Assembly: GCF_900102675.1 (NCBI RefSeq)
Contig: NZ_FMYX01000017.1
Location: 1-64,000, forward strand
Length of the DNA stretch: 64,000 nucleotides
DNA from: Pseudomonas guariconensis
GTDB lineage: Bacteria; Pseudomonadota; Gammaproteobacteria; Pseudomonadales; Pseudomonadaceae
Direction: 5' to 3'
In this document: positions 1-7,985 of the stretch, piece after piece
Layout of the letters: every line of letters starts with the position of its first letter
Position numbering within the stretch: the first letter of the stretch is position 1
Notes under the pieces: generated by a model
The model's input: only the letters and a program-made list of their open reading frames with translations
What the model was told of the DNA's origin: nothing
Databases searched by the model: none
Program-made: the position numbers and the translations under genes

Positions 1-79
1 ACTCACCGCCGATGTAGTTGCCGTAGCGGCTCTTGAAGGAAATTTTCGCGCCTTCGGTACCCGGATGTGCGTAACGCAT
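1..79 (-). CDS. aldehyde dehydrogenase, N-terminal fragment (cut by window edge)
   Basis: Only the first 26 codons lie in the window. They read MRYAHPGTEGAKISF and continue to a YGNYIGGE motif, the characteristic N-terminus of the AldB/ExaC group of NAD(P)-dependent aldehyde dehydrogenases, about 506 residues long. The ATG at 79 follows an AGGAG ribosome site 8 bases upstream. It sits 58 bases downstream of phnX on the same strand and is probably the third gene of the phn operon. The PhnX product is acetaldehyde, so oxidation of acetaldehyde to acetate is the obvious role. That role is inferred from context; the catalytic Cys and Glu are outside the window. Confidence 0.75.
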   Translation of the reverse strand, partial: MRYAHPGTEGAKISFKSRYGNYIGGE

Positions 80-137
80 GGTGTGTCTCCTGGCTCTAGC
101 TCGTAGGGGTTGTGAGTGTGGTGTCGTTGTGCGCCGC

Positions 138-965
138 TCAATAGGCTTGCGGTGTTTCACCCCGGGCCAGACGCTGGTTGATGTCGTCGATCACCCCTGG
201 CAAATCGGCGATGGTGTCGATCAGGTAGTGTGGACGGGACGGCTCGAACATCTTGACGATGCGCGCGCGCTCCTCGGCCAGTTTGGCCGCCGGCAACGAC
301 TTGTAGGCCTGGTAGGACAGGCCCAGGGCATTGCCCGAGCAGGTAAGGGCTACGGTCCACATGCCGGCGCGACGGCCTTCGAGGATGCCCGGCCAGGTGT
401 CGTCGACCTTGACGCAGGCGGCGACGTCATCGATGCCCAAGGCAATCACGTTGGCCAGAGCCTGGGCGGGCCATGGTCGGCCATTGGGTGTTTCGTCAGT
501 GGCCACCACATGATCGGCGACATAACCGTTGTGCTTGGCCAGTTCCACAACCTTGTCCATCACCACTTTCGGGTAGCCGGAACAGGAGCCGATCTTGAGC
601 CCCTTGTCACGCACCGCTGCGATGGCCTCAAGGGCACCCGGGATCAGCGCCGAATGCATGGCGATCTTCTCGATCTGCAGGGGCATGAAGCGCTCGTAGA
701 TGGCTGTGACGTCGTCGTCGGTCGGTGTACGACCGAACACCTTGCGGTAGCGCTCAGCAATCTCGGGCACATCGCACAGGGTACGGATGTGATCCCACTT
801 GCCCATGCCCATCGGGCCACGGGCTTCGTCCAGGGAAACGCTCACACCGAATTCGGCGAAGGCTTCGACGAAGATCTGGGTGGGCGCGAACGAGCCGAAA
901 TCGACGACGGTACCGGCCCAGTCGAGAATCGCGGCTTGCAACGAGGAAGGCTGTTCGTAGTGCAT
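138..965 (-). CDS. phnX: phosphonoacetaldehyde hydrolase (phosphonatase)
   Basis: HAD-superfamily enzyme of 275 residues that splits phosphonoacetaldehyde into acetaldehyde and phosphate, the second step of 2-aminoethylphosphonate use. The nucleophile motif DWAGT holds Asp15, and GMGKWDH supplies Lys56, equivalent to the Schiff-base lysine that defines phosphonatases within the HAD family. SCSGYP is the HAD motif II region. The ATG at 965 is chosen because GGAG lies 8 bases upstream and the protein then begins at the family's usual position; an in-frame extension to 1025 lacks a ribosome site. It lies 112 bases downstream of phnW and upstream of an aldehyde dehydrogenase gene. Confidence 0.95.
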   Translation of the reverse strand: MHYEQPSSLQAAILDWAGTVVDFGSFAPTQIFVEAFAEFGVSVSLDEARGPMGMGKWDHIRTLCDVPEIAERYRKVFGRTPTDDDVTAIYERFMPLQIEKIAMHSALIPGALEAIAAVRDKGLKIGSCSGYPKVVMDKVVELAKHNGYVADHVVATDETPNGRPWPAQALANVIALGIDDVAACVKVDDTWPGILEGRRAGMWTVALTCSGNALGLSYQAYKSLPAAKLAEERARIVKMFEPSRPHYLIDTIADLPGVIDDINQRLARGETPQAY

Positions 966-1077
966 CGTGGTGGCTCCGGAAATCGCTAACAGGCACCCAA
1001 GATCCGCGCAAGGAATCCAGGTCAACGGTATGGGAAAGCGTCGAGGCAGCTAAGCGTGCCGCCTCGACAGGGCCGAC

Positions 1078-2235
1078 TCAGGCAGCTGGACGTTGCATGT
1101 CCACGCCCATCGCCAGAAGAGCGTCGGCGATGGCACGCAGCAGTTGGTGAACGATGTGTTCGTCGATCTGGCCGATGCAGCCGATGCGGAAGCTTTCGGC
1201 CACGGTCAGCTTGCCGGGGTAGATGATGAACTGGCGGGCCTTGAGTTCGTCGTAGAAACGCTTGAAGTCGAAATTCGGATGCTCAGGGCTGAAGAACGTG
1301 GTGATGATCGGCGACAGCCAGCAGTCTTCAAGCAAGGTCTTGAAGCCTAGCTCGCGCATGCCGGCCACCAGCACATCGCGATTGCGCGTGTAGCGCGCTT
1401 GCCGGCCCGCCACGCCACCTTCGGCACGGTGCTGCTCCAAGGCCTTGTGGAAGGCCACCACGCTGTGGGTCGGCGGAGTGAAGCGCCATTGTCCGGTGCG
1501 CTCCATGTAGGCCCACTGCTCGAACAAGTCCAGACTCAGGGAGTTGGCGCGGCCCTTGGCGGCCTCCAGCACACTGCGACGGATAATCACGAAGCCAAAA
1601 CCCGGGATGCCTTCGATGCATTTGTTGGCAGACGAGACCAGCACATCGAAGGCGATGTCCTGAACGGTCAGGGGCACGGCGCCGAAGGAACTCATGGCAT
1701 CGACGATCAGGCTCTTGCCATGGGACTTGACCACGTCGGCGATGGCGCGCAGCGGGTTGAGGATGCCGGAGCTGGTCTCGCAGTGGACGATGAAGACGTT
1801 GGTGACGTCCGGGTTGGCCTTGAGCAGCGCATCGACTTCATCCGGCTGGGGCGGCAGGTAGTCGCCCTTGTCCAGGGTGATGTAGGCGCGCTCGAGGTAT
1901 TCGAGGGTCTTGCTGGCGCGCTGGCCGTAGGCACCATTCATCAGGACCAGGGCCTTGCCGTCCTTGGGGATGGTCGTGGCCAGGGCCGCCTCGACCGAAT
2001 AACTGCCGCTGCCTTGCAGCGGGACGCAGGCGAAGCTGTCATCCTCCACGCCGGCCATGCTCAACAGTTGCTGACGAACCTCGGCCGTGACCCGATTGAA
2101 ATCACCGTCCCATGAGCCCCAGTCGCGCAGCATGGCCTCTTTGGTGGCCTTGGAGGTGGTAAGCGGGCCTGGCGTCAGCAGGTAGGGCTCACCCAGGGCT
2201 GGCGGGGCGAGCGGGAGGGCTTCGGCTTTGGTCAT
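1078..2235 (-). CDS. phnW: 2-aminoethylphosphonate-pyruvate transaminase
   Basis: Class V PLP-dependent aminotransferase of 385 residues that moves the amino group of 2-aminoethylphosphonate to pyruvate, giving phosphonoacetaldehyde and alanine. The N-terminal LLTPGPL motif and the PLP lysine in SSANKCIEG (Lys205) are typical of PhnW. The start at 2235 follows a GGAGA ribosome site; a longer reading to 2277 has none. First gene of a phnW-phnX-aldehyde dehydrogenase operon, with a 248-base AT-rich divergent control region upstream. No dedicated phn regulator or phosphonate transporter is visible in the window. Confidence 0.95.
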   Translation of the reverse strand: MTKAEALPLAPPALGEPYLLTPGPLTTSKATKEAMLRDWGSWDGDFNRVTAEVRQQLLSMAGVEDDSFACVPLQGSGSYSVEAALATTIPKDGKALVLMNGAYGQRASKTLEYLERAYITLDKGDYLPPQPDEVDALLKANPDVTNVFIVHCETSSGILNPLRAIADVVKSHGKSLIVDAMSSFGAVPLTVQDIAFDVLVSSANKCIEGIPGFGFVIIRRSVLEAAKGRANSLSLDLFEQWAYMERTGQWRFTPPTHSVVAFHKALEQHRAEGGVAGRQARYTRNRDVLVAGMRELGFKTLLEDCWLSPIITTFFSPEHPNFDFKRFYDELKARQFIIYPGKLTVAESFRIGCIGQIDEHIVHQLLRAIADALLAMGVDMQRPAA

Positions 2236-2310
2236 GATCTTCTCCGGCGGTTTTGTTTTTGTGAAGGAGTGATGCATGAGCGCATGGAAGCAATTTGCAC
2301 TGGATAAGAA

Positions 2311-2355
2311 AAATCGATTTATCGTATTTCACAAATAAGCTTTGTTTATTTATCG
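2311..2355. promoter_or_regulatory. putative operator region upstream of phnW
   Basis: In the AT-rich gap between phnW and the divergent ATPase gene there is a perfect 10-base palindrome AAATCGATTT at 2311-2320 and two identical direct copies of ATTTATCG at 2317-2324 and 2348-2355. The copies are 31 bases apart, close to three helical turns. Between them lies a dyad, AATAA-N7-TTATT. The arrangement suits binding of a dimeric or tetrameric regulator, but no protein has been matched to it. Confidence 0.35.
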
Positions 2356-2483
2356 CAGTTTCCAACGCCTCCAGCGTCTAGACCCATCGCATTTCACGAT
2401 CATCCCTAGGCATATTCTCGATTGCTCACAGCGCCAGCCTCCTGCAAGCTGCCCTGCCTGCCTTCGCAACGAGGAACCCGCAC

Positions 2484-3557
2484 GTGTCCGCCTGGCTTCC
2501 GATGCCGCTACGTCATTTCAAGCAGCGCTTGCGCAACGAGTCGCCCACTGACAACAGACTCCTGGCGTTCTTTCAGGACAAGGCCGACAGCCGCGGCTAC
2601 CAGCTGAGCGACGGGCAACGTCGCGTCATCCAGGCCATGGCCGAACAACTGGCCCTGCTGGAACAAGGCCAGGCGCGCAGTCTCTACCTGCATGGCTCAG
2701 TGGGGCGTGGCAAGAGTTGGCTGCTCGACGGGTTCTTCCAGGCCGTGCCGGTCGAGGCAAAGCGCCGCCTGCACTTTCACGATTTCTTCGCCCGCCTGCA
2801 CCAGGGCATGCACCGCAACCGAGCGCTGAACGATGCCTTGGGCGCAACGCTGGACGAACTGCTCGATCACTGCCAAGTGCTGTGTTTCGATGAATTCCAT
2901 GTCCATGACATCGGCGATGCCATGCTCCTCACCCGCCTGTTCAACGCTCTGTTCGACCGCGGCGTGTGCCTGCTGGTGACCTCCAATTACGCCCCCGAGG
3001 GGCTGCTGCCCAACCCGCTGTATCACGAGCGCTTCCTGCCGGTGATCCGCCTGATCCACAGCCGCATGCAGGTGCTGGAAGTCGGCGGTGACACGGACTT
3101 TCGCAGCCTGCCGGCGAACCGCGCGCATCAGCGCTTTACCCAAGGGCATTACCTGTGGCCTGGCGATGCCAACCAGCGCCAGAGCCTGGCGCTTCCGGTC
3201 GCACAGCCAGTCCTGCTGGAGGTGAACAAACGCAACCTGCGCGCCCTGGCCAGCCAGGGACGAGCGGTGATGTTCGCCTTTGCCGACCTGTGCGAACAGG
3301 CCACAGCGGTAATCGACTATCTGGCGTTGGCCGAGCGATTCGACGCGTGGATCATCGACGGGCTGGACGACCTGTCCGAATGCTCGCTGGCCGCGCAGCA
3401 ACGCTTCGTCAATCTGGTGGACGTGCTGTACGACCAGGACAAGACCGTGACAGTGATCGGCAAGCGGCCGCTGGCAGAGAGCCTGGGCGGCTCACTCGCC
3501 GACCTGATGCGTACCCGCAGCCGCCTGGGGCAACTGCATCAGGTCGGGCCTGACTGA
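2484..3557 (+). CDS. zapE: AFG1-family ATPase (ZapE-like)
   Basis: 357-residue P-loop ATPase of the AFG1/LACE1 family. Walker A is GSVGRGKS (residues 71-78) and Walker B is LCFDEF (134-139), followed by HVHDIGDA, a family signature. In E. coli the homologue ZapE associates with the Z ring under stress, and eukaryotic AFG1 aids mitochondrial protein turnover. Pseudomonas genomes often hold more than one member, so the zapE symbol is provisional. The start is taken as GTG at 2484, with GAGG about 10 bases upstream; ATG at 2502 is an alternative. It stands alone, divergent from phnW and convergent with prpE (22 bases between stops). Confidence 0.8.
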   Translation: MSAWLPMPLRHFKQRLRNESPTDNRLLAFFQDKADSRGYQLSDGQRRVIQAMAEQLALLEQGQARSLYLHGSVGRGKSWLLDGFFQAVPVEAKRRLHFHDFFARLHQGMHRNRALNDALGATLDELLDHCQVLCFDEFHVHDIGDAMLLTRLFNALFDRGVCLLVTSNYAPEGLLPNPLYHERFLPVIRLIHSRMQVLEVGGDTDFRSLPANRAHQRFTQGHYLWPGDANQRQSLALPVAQPVLLEVNKRNLRALASQGRAVMFAFADLCEQATAVIDYLALAERFDAWIIDGLDDLSECSLAAQQRFVNLVDVLYDQDKTVTVIGKRPLAESLGGSLADLMRTRSRLGQLHQVGPD

Positions 3558-3579
3558 GCGCACGCTTCGCACTGCCCAG

Positions 3580-5469
3580 TCAACTCGCCCTGGGCAGATC
3601 CGCCAATACCCCTTCGATTTCAACGAGCACCGCCGGATCGTCCAGCGTCGAAGGCGGCACGTAGTCCTGGCCATCGGCGATCTTGCGCAGCACCGCGCGC
3701 AGGATCTTGCCCGAACGGGTCTTGGGCAGGCGCTTGACCAGACGCACGCGGTTGAAACACGCCAAGGCGCCAATGTGCTCGCGCACGCTGGCCACCAGCT
3801 CTGCCTGCAACTGCTGCTCGCCGATCCCATCGCCGTCCTTGAGCACTACCAGCGCCAGCGGTACCTGGCCCTTGATCTCGTCATGAACGCCGATCACTGC
3901 GCATTCGGCCACCGCCGGATGGCGGGCGACCAGGTCTTCCATTTCACCCGTGGACAGGCGATGGCCCGAGACGTTTATGACATCGTCAGTGCGCCCCATG
4001 ATGTAGACAAAGCCGTCATCGTCCAGGTAACCGCCGTCACCGGTGTGGTAGTAACCCGGGTGGGGGTGCAGGTAAGCCTGCAGGTAACGCTCGTGATCAC
4101 CCCAAAGGGTCTGGCTGCAACCGGGCGGCAAGGGCAAGGCAATGACGATCGCGCCCTGCTCGTTCGGCCCCAACAGTCGGCCCTCGTCATCGAGCACCTG
4201 TACGTTGTACCCCGGCACCGCACGATTGCTCGAGCCTGGCCGCGCCGCGCTGCCCTCCAGGCCGACGCAGGGCGCGGTGACCGGCCAGCCCGTCTCGGTC
4301 TGCCACCAATGGTCATGCACCGGTTTGCCGCTGACCCGCTCCAGCCATTGATGGGTGCTCGAATCCAGTTTCTCCCCGGCCAGGAACAACTGGCGCAGCG
4401 AGCTCAAATCATGACGACGGATCAGCGCTCCGTCCGGGTCTTCCTTGCGGATCGCCCGCATGGCGGTGGGGGCGCAGAACAGGCCATTGACCTGGTACTG
4501 CTCAACCACGCGCCAATAGGCCGAGGCGTCCGGGGTGCGAATGGGCTTGCCTTCGTAGAACACTGTGGTGCAGCCATTCATCAACGGCCCATAGACGATC
4601 AGCGAATGCCCGACCACCCAACCCACGTCCGAAATGCCCCACCACACGTCCCCAGCCTGCATACCGTAGATGTGCCGCATGGCATAGCACAGGGCGACTG
4701 CGTTACCGCCGTTCTCGCGCACGATGCCCTTGGGTTTTCCGGTGGTGCCGGAGGTGTACATGATGTAGAGCGGATCACCCGCCTCCAGCTCCACCGAGGG
4801 CACCGGGTCGACACCGGCCTGCGCCTGCTGCCAGTCCAGATCGCGCCCCGGCTGCAGGGTGGCGTGGGCCTGCGGGCGTTGCAGCACCAGGACATGACGC
4901 GGCTGGTGCCTGGCCAGTTGCAAGGCGCGATCGACTAGCGGCTTGTATTCGATCACCCGGTCGAACTCCAGGCCGCAGGAGGCGGTGAGCAGCAGCGTGG
5001 GTCGGGCGTCATCGATGCGCAGGGCCAGTTCGTTGGCGGCAAAGCCGCCGAACACCACCGAGTGCACGGCACCGATTCGCGCGCAGGCCAGCATGGCCAT
5101 GGCGGCCTGGGGCACCATGGGCATGTAGATGATCACCCCATCGCCCTTGCCCACGCCCAGCTGCCGGAGCAGGCCGGCCAGGCGGGCCACTTCATCTCGC
5201 AACTGGTGGTAGGTGAAGGTCTGTTGCACGCCGGTCACCGGCGAGTCGTAGATCAACGCCAGCTGGTCGCCGCGGCCCTGCTCGATCTGATGGTCCAGGG
5301 CCAGGTGGCAGCTGTTCAGGCGGCCATCGGCGAACCAACGGTGGGTGCCGTCGGGGTTCTCCTGCAGGGTCAGCGAAGGCTTGCGATGCCAGGCCAGGTG
5401 TTCGGCCTGTTCGGCCCAGAAGGCAGCGGGGTCGGCGATGGAGTGGGCGTAGCTGTGCTGGTAGGTCAT
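3580..5469 (-). CDS. prpE: propionyl-CoA synthetase
   Basis: 629-residue acyl-CoA synthetase of the acetyl/propionyl-CoA synthetase family. It activates propionate with ATP and CoA to propionyl-CoA, feeding the methylcitrate cycle encoded at 16000-24476. The AMP-binding motif YTSGTTGKPKG is at 238-248, and the C-terminal LPKTRSGK motif carries Lys588, the lysine acetylated in AMP-forming synthetases. The start at 5469 gives the normal family length. Unlike in enterobacteria, prpE is detached from the prp operon by more than 10 kb and faces a divergent LysR gene, its likely regulator. A role on acetate or another short acid cannot be excluded from sequence. Confidence 0.85.
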   Translation of the reverse strand: MTYQHSYAHSIADPAAFWAEQAEHLAWHRKPSLTLQENPDGTHRWFADGRLNSCHLALDHQIEQGRGDQLALIYDSPVTGVQQTFTYHQLRDEVARLAGLLRQLGVGKGDGVIIYMPMVPQAAMAMLACARIGAVHSVVFGGFAANELALRIDDARPTLLLTASCGLEFDRVIEYKPLVDRALQLARHQPRHVLVLQRPQAHATLQPGRDLDWQQAQAGVDPVPSVELEAGDPLYIMYTSGTTGKPKGIVRENGGNAVALCYAMRHIYGMQAGDVWWGISDVGWVVGHSLIVYGPLMNGCTTVFYEGKPIRTPDASAYWRVVEQYQVNGLFCAPTAMRAIRKEDPDGALIRRHDLSSLRQLFLAGEKLDSSTHQWLERVSGKPVHDHWWQTETGWPVTAPCVGLEGSAARPGSSNRAVPGYNVQVLDDEGRLLGPNEQGAIVIALPLPPGCSQTLWGDHERYLQAYLHPHPGYYHTGDGGYLDDDGFVYIMGRTDDVINVSGHRLSTGEMEDLVARHPAVAECAVIGVHDEIKGQVPLALVVLKDGDGIGEQQLQAELVASVREHIGALACFNRVRLVKRLPKTRSGKILRAVLRKIADGQDYVPPSTLDDPAVLVEIEGVLADLPRAS

Positions 5470-5566
5470 GGCGATTTGCAACCCGGTACTTGTTGTTATT
5501 GAAGGGCGAACCCCGAGTATGGACCGGTACCCCGCGCCCGCCATCGGACTTAAGTCGCAACCGATA

Positions 5567-5578
5567 TGCAAGATTGCA
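5567..5578. promoter_or_regulatory. dyad in the prpE/lysR divergent region, candidate LysR site
   Basis: TGCAAGATTGCA is an interrupted palindrome (TGCAA, two bases, TTGCA) in the 177-base gap between the divergent prpE and LysR genes. LysR regulators usually bind such a dyad between divergent promoters. A TAGAAT sequence at 5610-5615 could be the -10 element of the lysR promoter. Assignment rests on position and symmetry only. Confidence 0.35.
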
Positions 5579-5646
5579 CGGGGTTGTCGCCCCGCTACAG
5601 CACGAGGCCTAGAATAGGGCTTCTCGTGAGCCAAAGAGCCGTTTCA

Positions 5647-6513
5647 ATGGATATCGACCAGGCCCGTACCTTCCTGGAAATCGTGCGCTGCGGCAGCCTC
5701 GTCGCCGCCGCCGAACGCCTGTTCGTATCGCAGACGGCCATCAGCGCGCGGGTACAACGCCTCGAGCAGCAACTGGGCTGCCAGTTGTTCATCCGCAGCC
5801 GCAACGGCGCAACCCTCACCAGCGACGGCGAGGCGTTCATCATCTACGCAAACCAGATGGTGCAGACCTGGGAGGCCGCCCGCCGCGACCTGCCGCTGCC
5901 CCAAGGGTGCCAGCAAGTGCTGCACGTGGGGGGCGAGGTGAGCCTGGCCAACCCGATGATGCTCGCCTGGGTCAGCGCCCTGCACCGGGAATTGCCCAGC
6001 CACGCCATCCGCAGCGAGGTGAGCGATGGCGAGTCGTTGCTGCGCAAGGTGGAAATGGGCCTGCTCGATGCCGCGCTGGTGTACCAGCCGACCTACGGCC
6101 CGGGGCTGCAGGTGGAGCAATTGATGGAGGAAAAGCTGATCCGCGTGCGCCGGGTCGGTCAACCCGAGCCCTATATCTACATCGACTGGGGCGAGGCCTT
6201 CCGTCGCCAGCATGATGCCGCCCTGCCCGACTGCGCACGCCCGGCGCTGAGCTTCAACCTGGGCCCCTTGGCGTTACAGTTCATCCTCGAGCAAGGGGGT
6301 AGCGGCTATTTCCGGACGCGGGTGGTGCAGGCCTACCTGGAAAAAGGCGTGGTCGAGCGGGTTCCACAGGCGCCGGAATTCACCTACCCGACCTTTCTTG
6401 TCTACGCCCGCAAGCGCGACAGCGAGGCCTTGCAGCAAGCCTTCAATGTGCTGCGCCGGCTGGTGGCCACCGGCGATAGCGATTGGTCACAGCGCTGGGA
6501 CCCGATTATCTGA
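5647..6513 (+). CDS. LysR-family transcriptional regulator
   Basis: 288-residue regulator with an N-terminal winged helix-turn-helix (about residues 3-60, including ARTFLEIVRCGSLVAAAERL) and a LysR substrate-binding domain. ATG at 5647 gives the standard start, MDIDQARTF. It is divergent from prpE across 177 bases, which suggests it controls prpE in response to a small organic acid; the effector is unknown. Its last 27 bases overlap the 3' end of the convergent HPP/CBS gene, so each mRNA is antisense to the end of the other. Confidence 0.85.
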   Translation: MDIDQARTFLEIVRCGSLVAAAERLFVSQTAISARVQRLEQQLGCQLFIRSRNGATLTSDGEAFIIYANQMVQTWEAARRDLPLPQGCQQVLHVGGEVSLANPMMLAWVSALHRELPSHAIRSEVSDGESLLRKVEMGLLDAALVYQPTYGPGLQVEQLMEEKLIRVRRVGQPEPYIYIDWGEAFRRQHDAALPDCARPALSFNLGPLALQFILEQGGSGYFRTRVVQAYLEKGVVERVPQAPEFTYPTFLVYARKRDSEALQQAFNVLRRLVATGDSDWSQRWDPII

Positions 6514-7644
6514 ACGTTGCGCGGCGGCGTTGAGCAGGTGCCGCTTGAGCCCGGCGATAAGATCGGTCTGGGTGATCACTCCGACCAACTTGTCATCCTC
6601 GAGCACCGGCAGGCAATGCAGGCCCTGCTCGCTGAGCAACGGCAACAGGCGATCGAGCGGATGCTGGCTGCTGACACTGATGACCCGGCGGCTCATCACC
6701 TGCTCCATACGCACCACCGGGCGACGGAACAGCCCACGCCAACTGAAACGTGCTCGGGCCATGGCCGGGCCGACCAGGTCGCTGAGGCTGACAATGCCCA
6801 CCAAACGCCCTCCTTCCAGTACAGGCAGGGTCTTGAGCTGGTGGTTGGCAAGCATCTTCCAGGCCTGCTCCAAGGTAGTGGCCGGCGACGCGAACTGCAC
6901 GTCACGGGACATCACCGAGGCCGCGGTGATACCGTACAGGCTGCGTTGCAGGGCATGCTGCTCGGTGGCCAGGATGATGCGCTCGAGCTCATCGCGCGTA
7001 ACATCGACGAACTCGCCCAATTCTTCCAAGGCGACATCCAGGTCTTCGCTGTTCACCCCGACCCGCTCGCTGGGCAGCGGATCGTGGGTGTGGTGCAGGT
7101 CTTTGCGCGGCAACGGGCCCTTGGGGTAGCGCACGCCGGTGAGACGGTTGTAGAGCACCGCCACGACAATCAGGATCAAAGCATCGAGCACGATCGGCTC
7201 TAGCAGATGGTTGCCCAGCGCCGTCAGCCCCGGGTCCGCCAGCACGGCACCTACCGCCACCCCGCCACCTGGAGGGTGCAGGCAGCGTAACAGGCACATC
7301 ATCACGATCGACAGTCCCAGGGCGCTGGCTGCGACCCACAGTTCAGTACCCAGGTAATGACGCATCACCAAACCCACGATACAGGCCACGGCATAGCTGC
7401 CCAGCACCGGCCACGGCTGGGCCAACGGCCCGGAATGCACCGCGAACACCAGCACTGCCGAGGCGGCCAGGGGGCCGAGCAGGTGCAGGGCGACCGAGGG
7501 ACCATAGGCCAGGCTGACGAGGGTTCCGGCAAGCAGCAGGCCAAGCAGCGCGCCAAGGCCAGCACGCAACCATTCTTTGGGAGGGATGTTCAGGGGCGCA
7601 GGCAATAAGCGCTGCAGACGGTTTTCGGGACGCGAGGCAGACAT
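6487..7644 (-). CDS. HPP-family membrane protein with two CBS domains
   Basis: 385-residue protein. The N-terminal half (about 25-170) is an HPP integral-membrane domain with four predicted helices and the signature CLHPPGGGVA. After a linker, two CBS domains follow (about 240-300 and 318-372, with VLEGGRLVGIVSL and VLEDDKLVGVIT). CBS pairs generally bind adenine nucleotides and gate attached domains; HPP proteins are thought to be transporters, with nitrite proposed for plant members, but the bacterial substrate is not established. Start chosen at 7644. The stop overlaps the convergent LysR gene. Confidence 0.85.
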   Translation of the reverse strand: MSASRPENRLQRLLPAPLNIPPKEWLRAGLGALLGLLLAGTLVSLAYGPSVALHLLGPLAASAVLVFAVHSGPLAQPWPVLGSYAVACIVGLVMRHYLGTELWVAASALGLSIVMMCLLRCLHPPGGGVAVGAVLADPGLTALGNHLLEPIVLDALILIVVAVLYNRLTGVRYPKGPLPRKDLHHTHDPLPSERVGVNSEDLDVALEELGEFVDVTRDELERIILATEQHALQRSLYGITAASVMSRDVQFASPATTLEQAWKMLANHQLKTLPVLEGGRLVGIVSLSDLVGPAMARARFSWRGLFRRPVVRMEQVMSRRVISVSSQHPLDRLLPLLSEQGLHCLPVLEDDKLVGVITQTDLIAGLKRHLLNAAAQRSDNRVPAL

Positions 7645-7985
7645 CAGGGCAGTCGATCGTGTTCTTCTTGATTTGAAAAGAAAGCCCAGCCGAACGGGCC
7701 TGGGCTTGTATTGCCAATGCAATAGCTTAATGGCTCCGTCCCTGGAGATGGAAACACGAAGTTTCATGGCGGCGATTGTGCCGGGTGTGATAGCAAGCGG
7801 GCCAATTCAAAAAAGTGCCGCTGTACTGCAATTTTTTTGCAGTGCCAGGCGTTACGGTGGCCTCGTGGAAGTGGATTTACCGGCCAATACAGGGCTGACG
7901 GTGGTCCTCATGGGCGCTGGCGAAGCCTGCGATGGGCTGTGGCAGACCCCACAGTGAACCAATCGAGGTGCTGCCCGTGGCGCCT
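7645..7985. other. 341-base intergenic region, no gene seen
   Basis: Between the HPP/CBS gene and the sensor kinase gene. It contains the minus-strand terminator-like hairpin described at 7676-7707, a small hairpin ACTGCAA-loop-TTGCAGT with a T5 loop at 7825-7843, and a degenerate REP-like sequence (GCTGGCGAAGCCTGCGATGG) near 7915-7934. Short reading frames here show no family likeness or ribosome site. Confidence 0.6.
7676..7707 (-). terminator. hairpin with T-rich tail on the minus strand
   Basis: An 8-bp perfect stem, AAGCCCAG (7682-7689) with CTGGGCTT (7700-7707), is followed on the minus strand by TTTCTTTTC. It lies downstream of the sensor kinase gene but also only about 35 bases upstream of the HPP/CBS start codon. 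It could end the two-component operon or act as an attenuator in the HPP leader. Confidence 0.55.

Noticed and set aside
2270..2310. Sigma54 promoter for phnW
   Set aside because: A TGC-A-rich stretch looked suggestive, but the required GG at -24 with GC at -12 is not present at the correct spacing on the minus strand.
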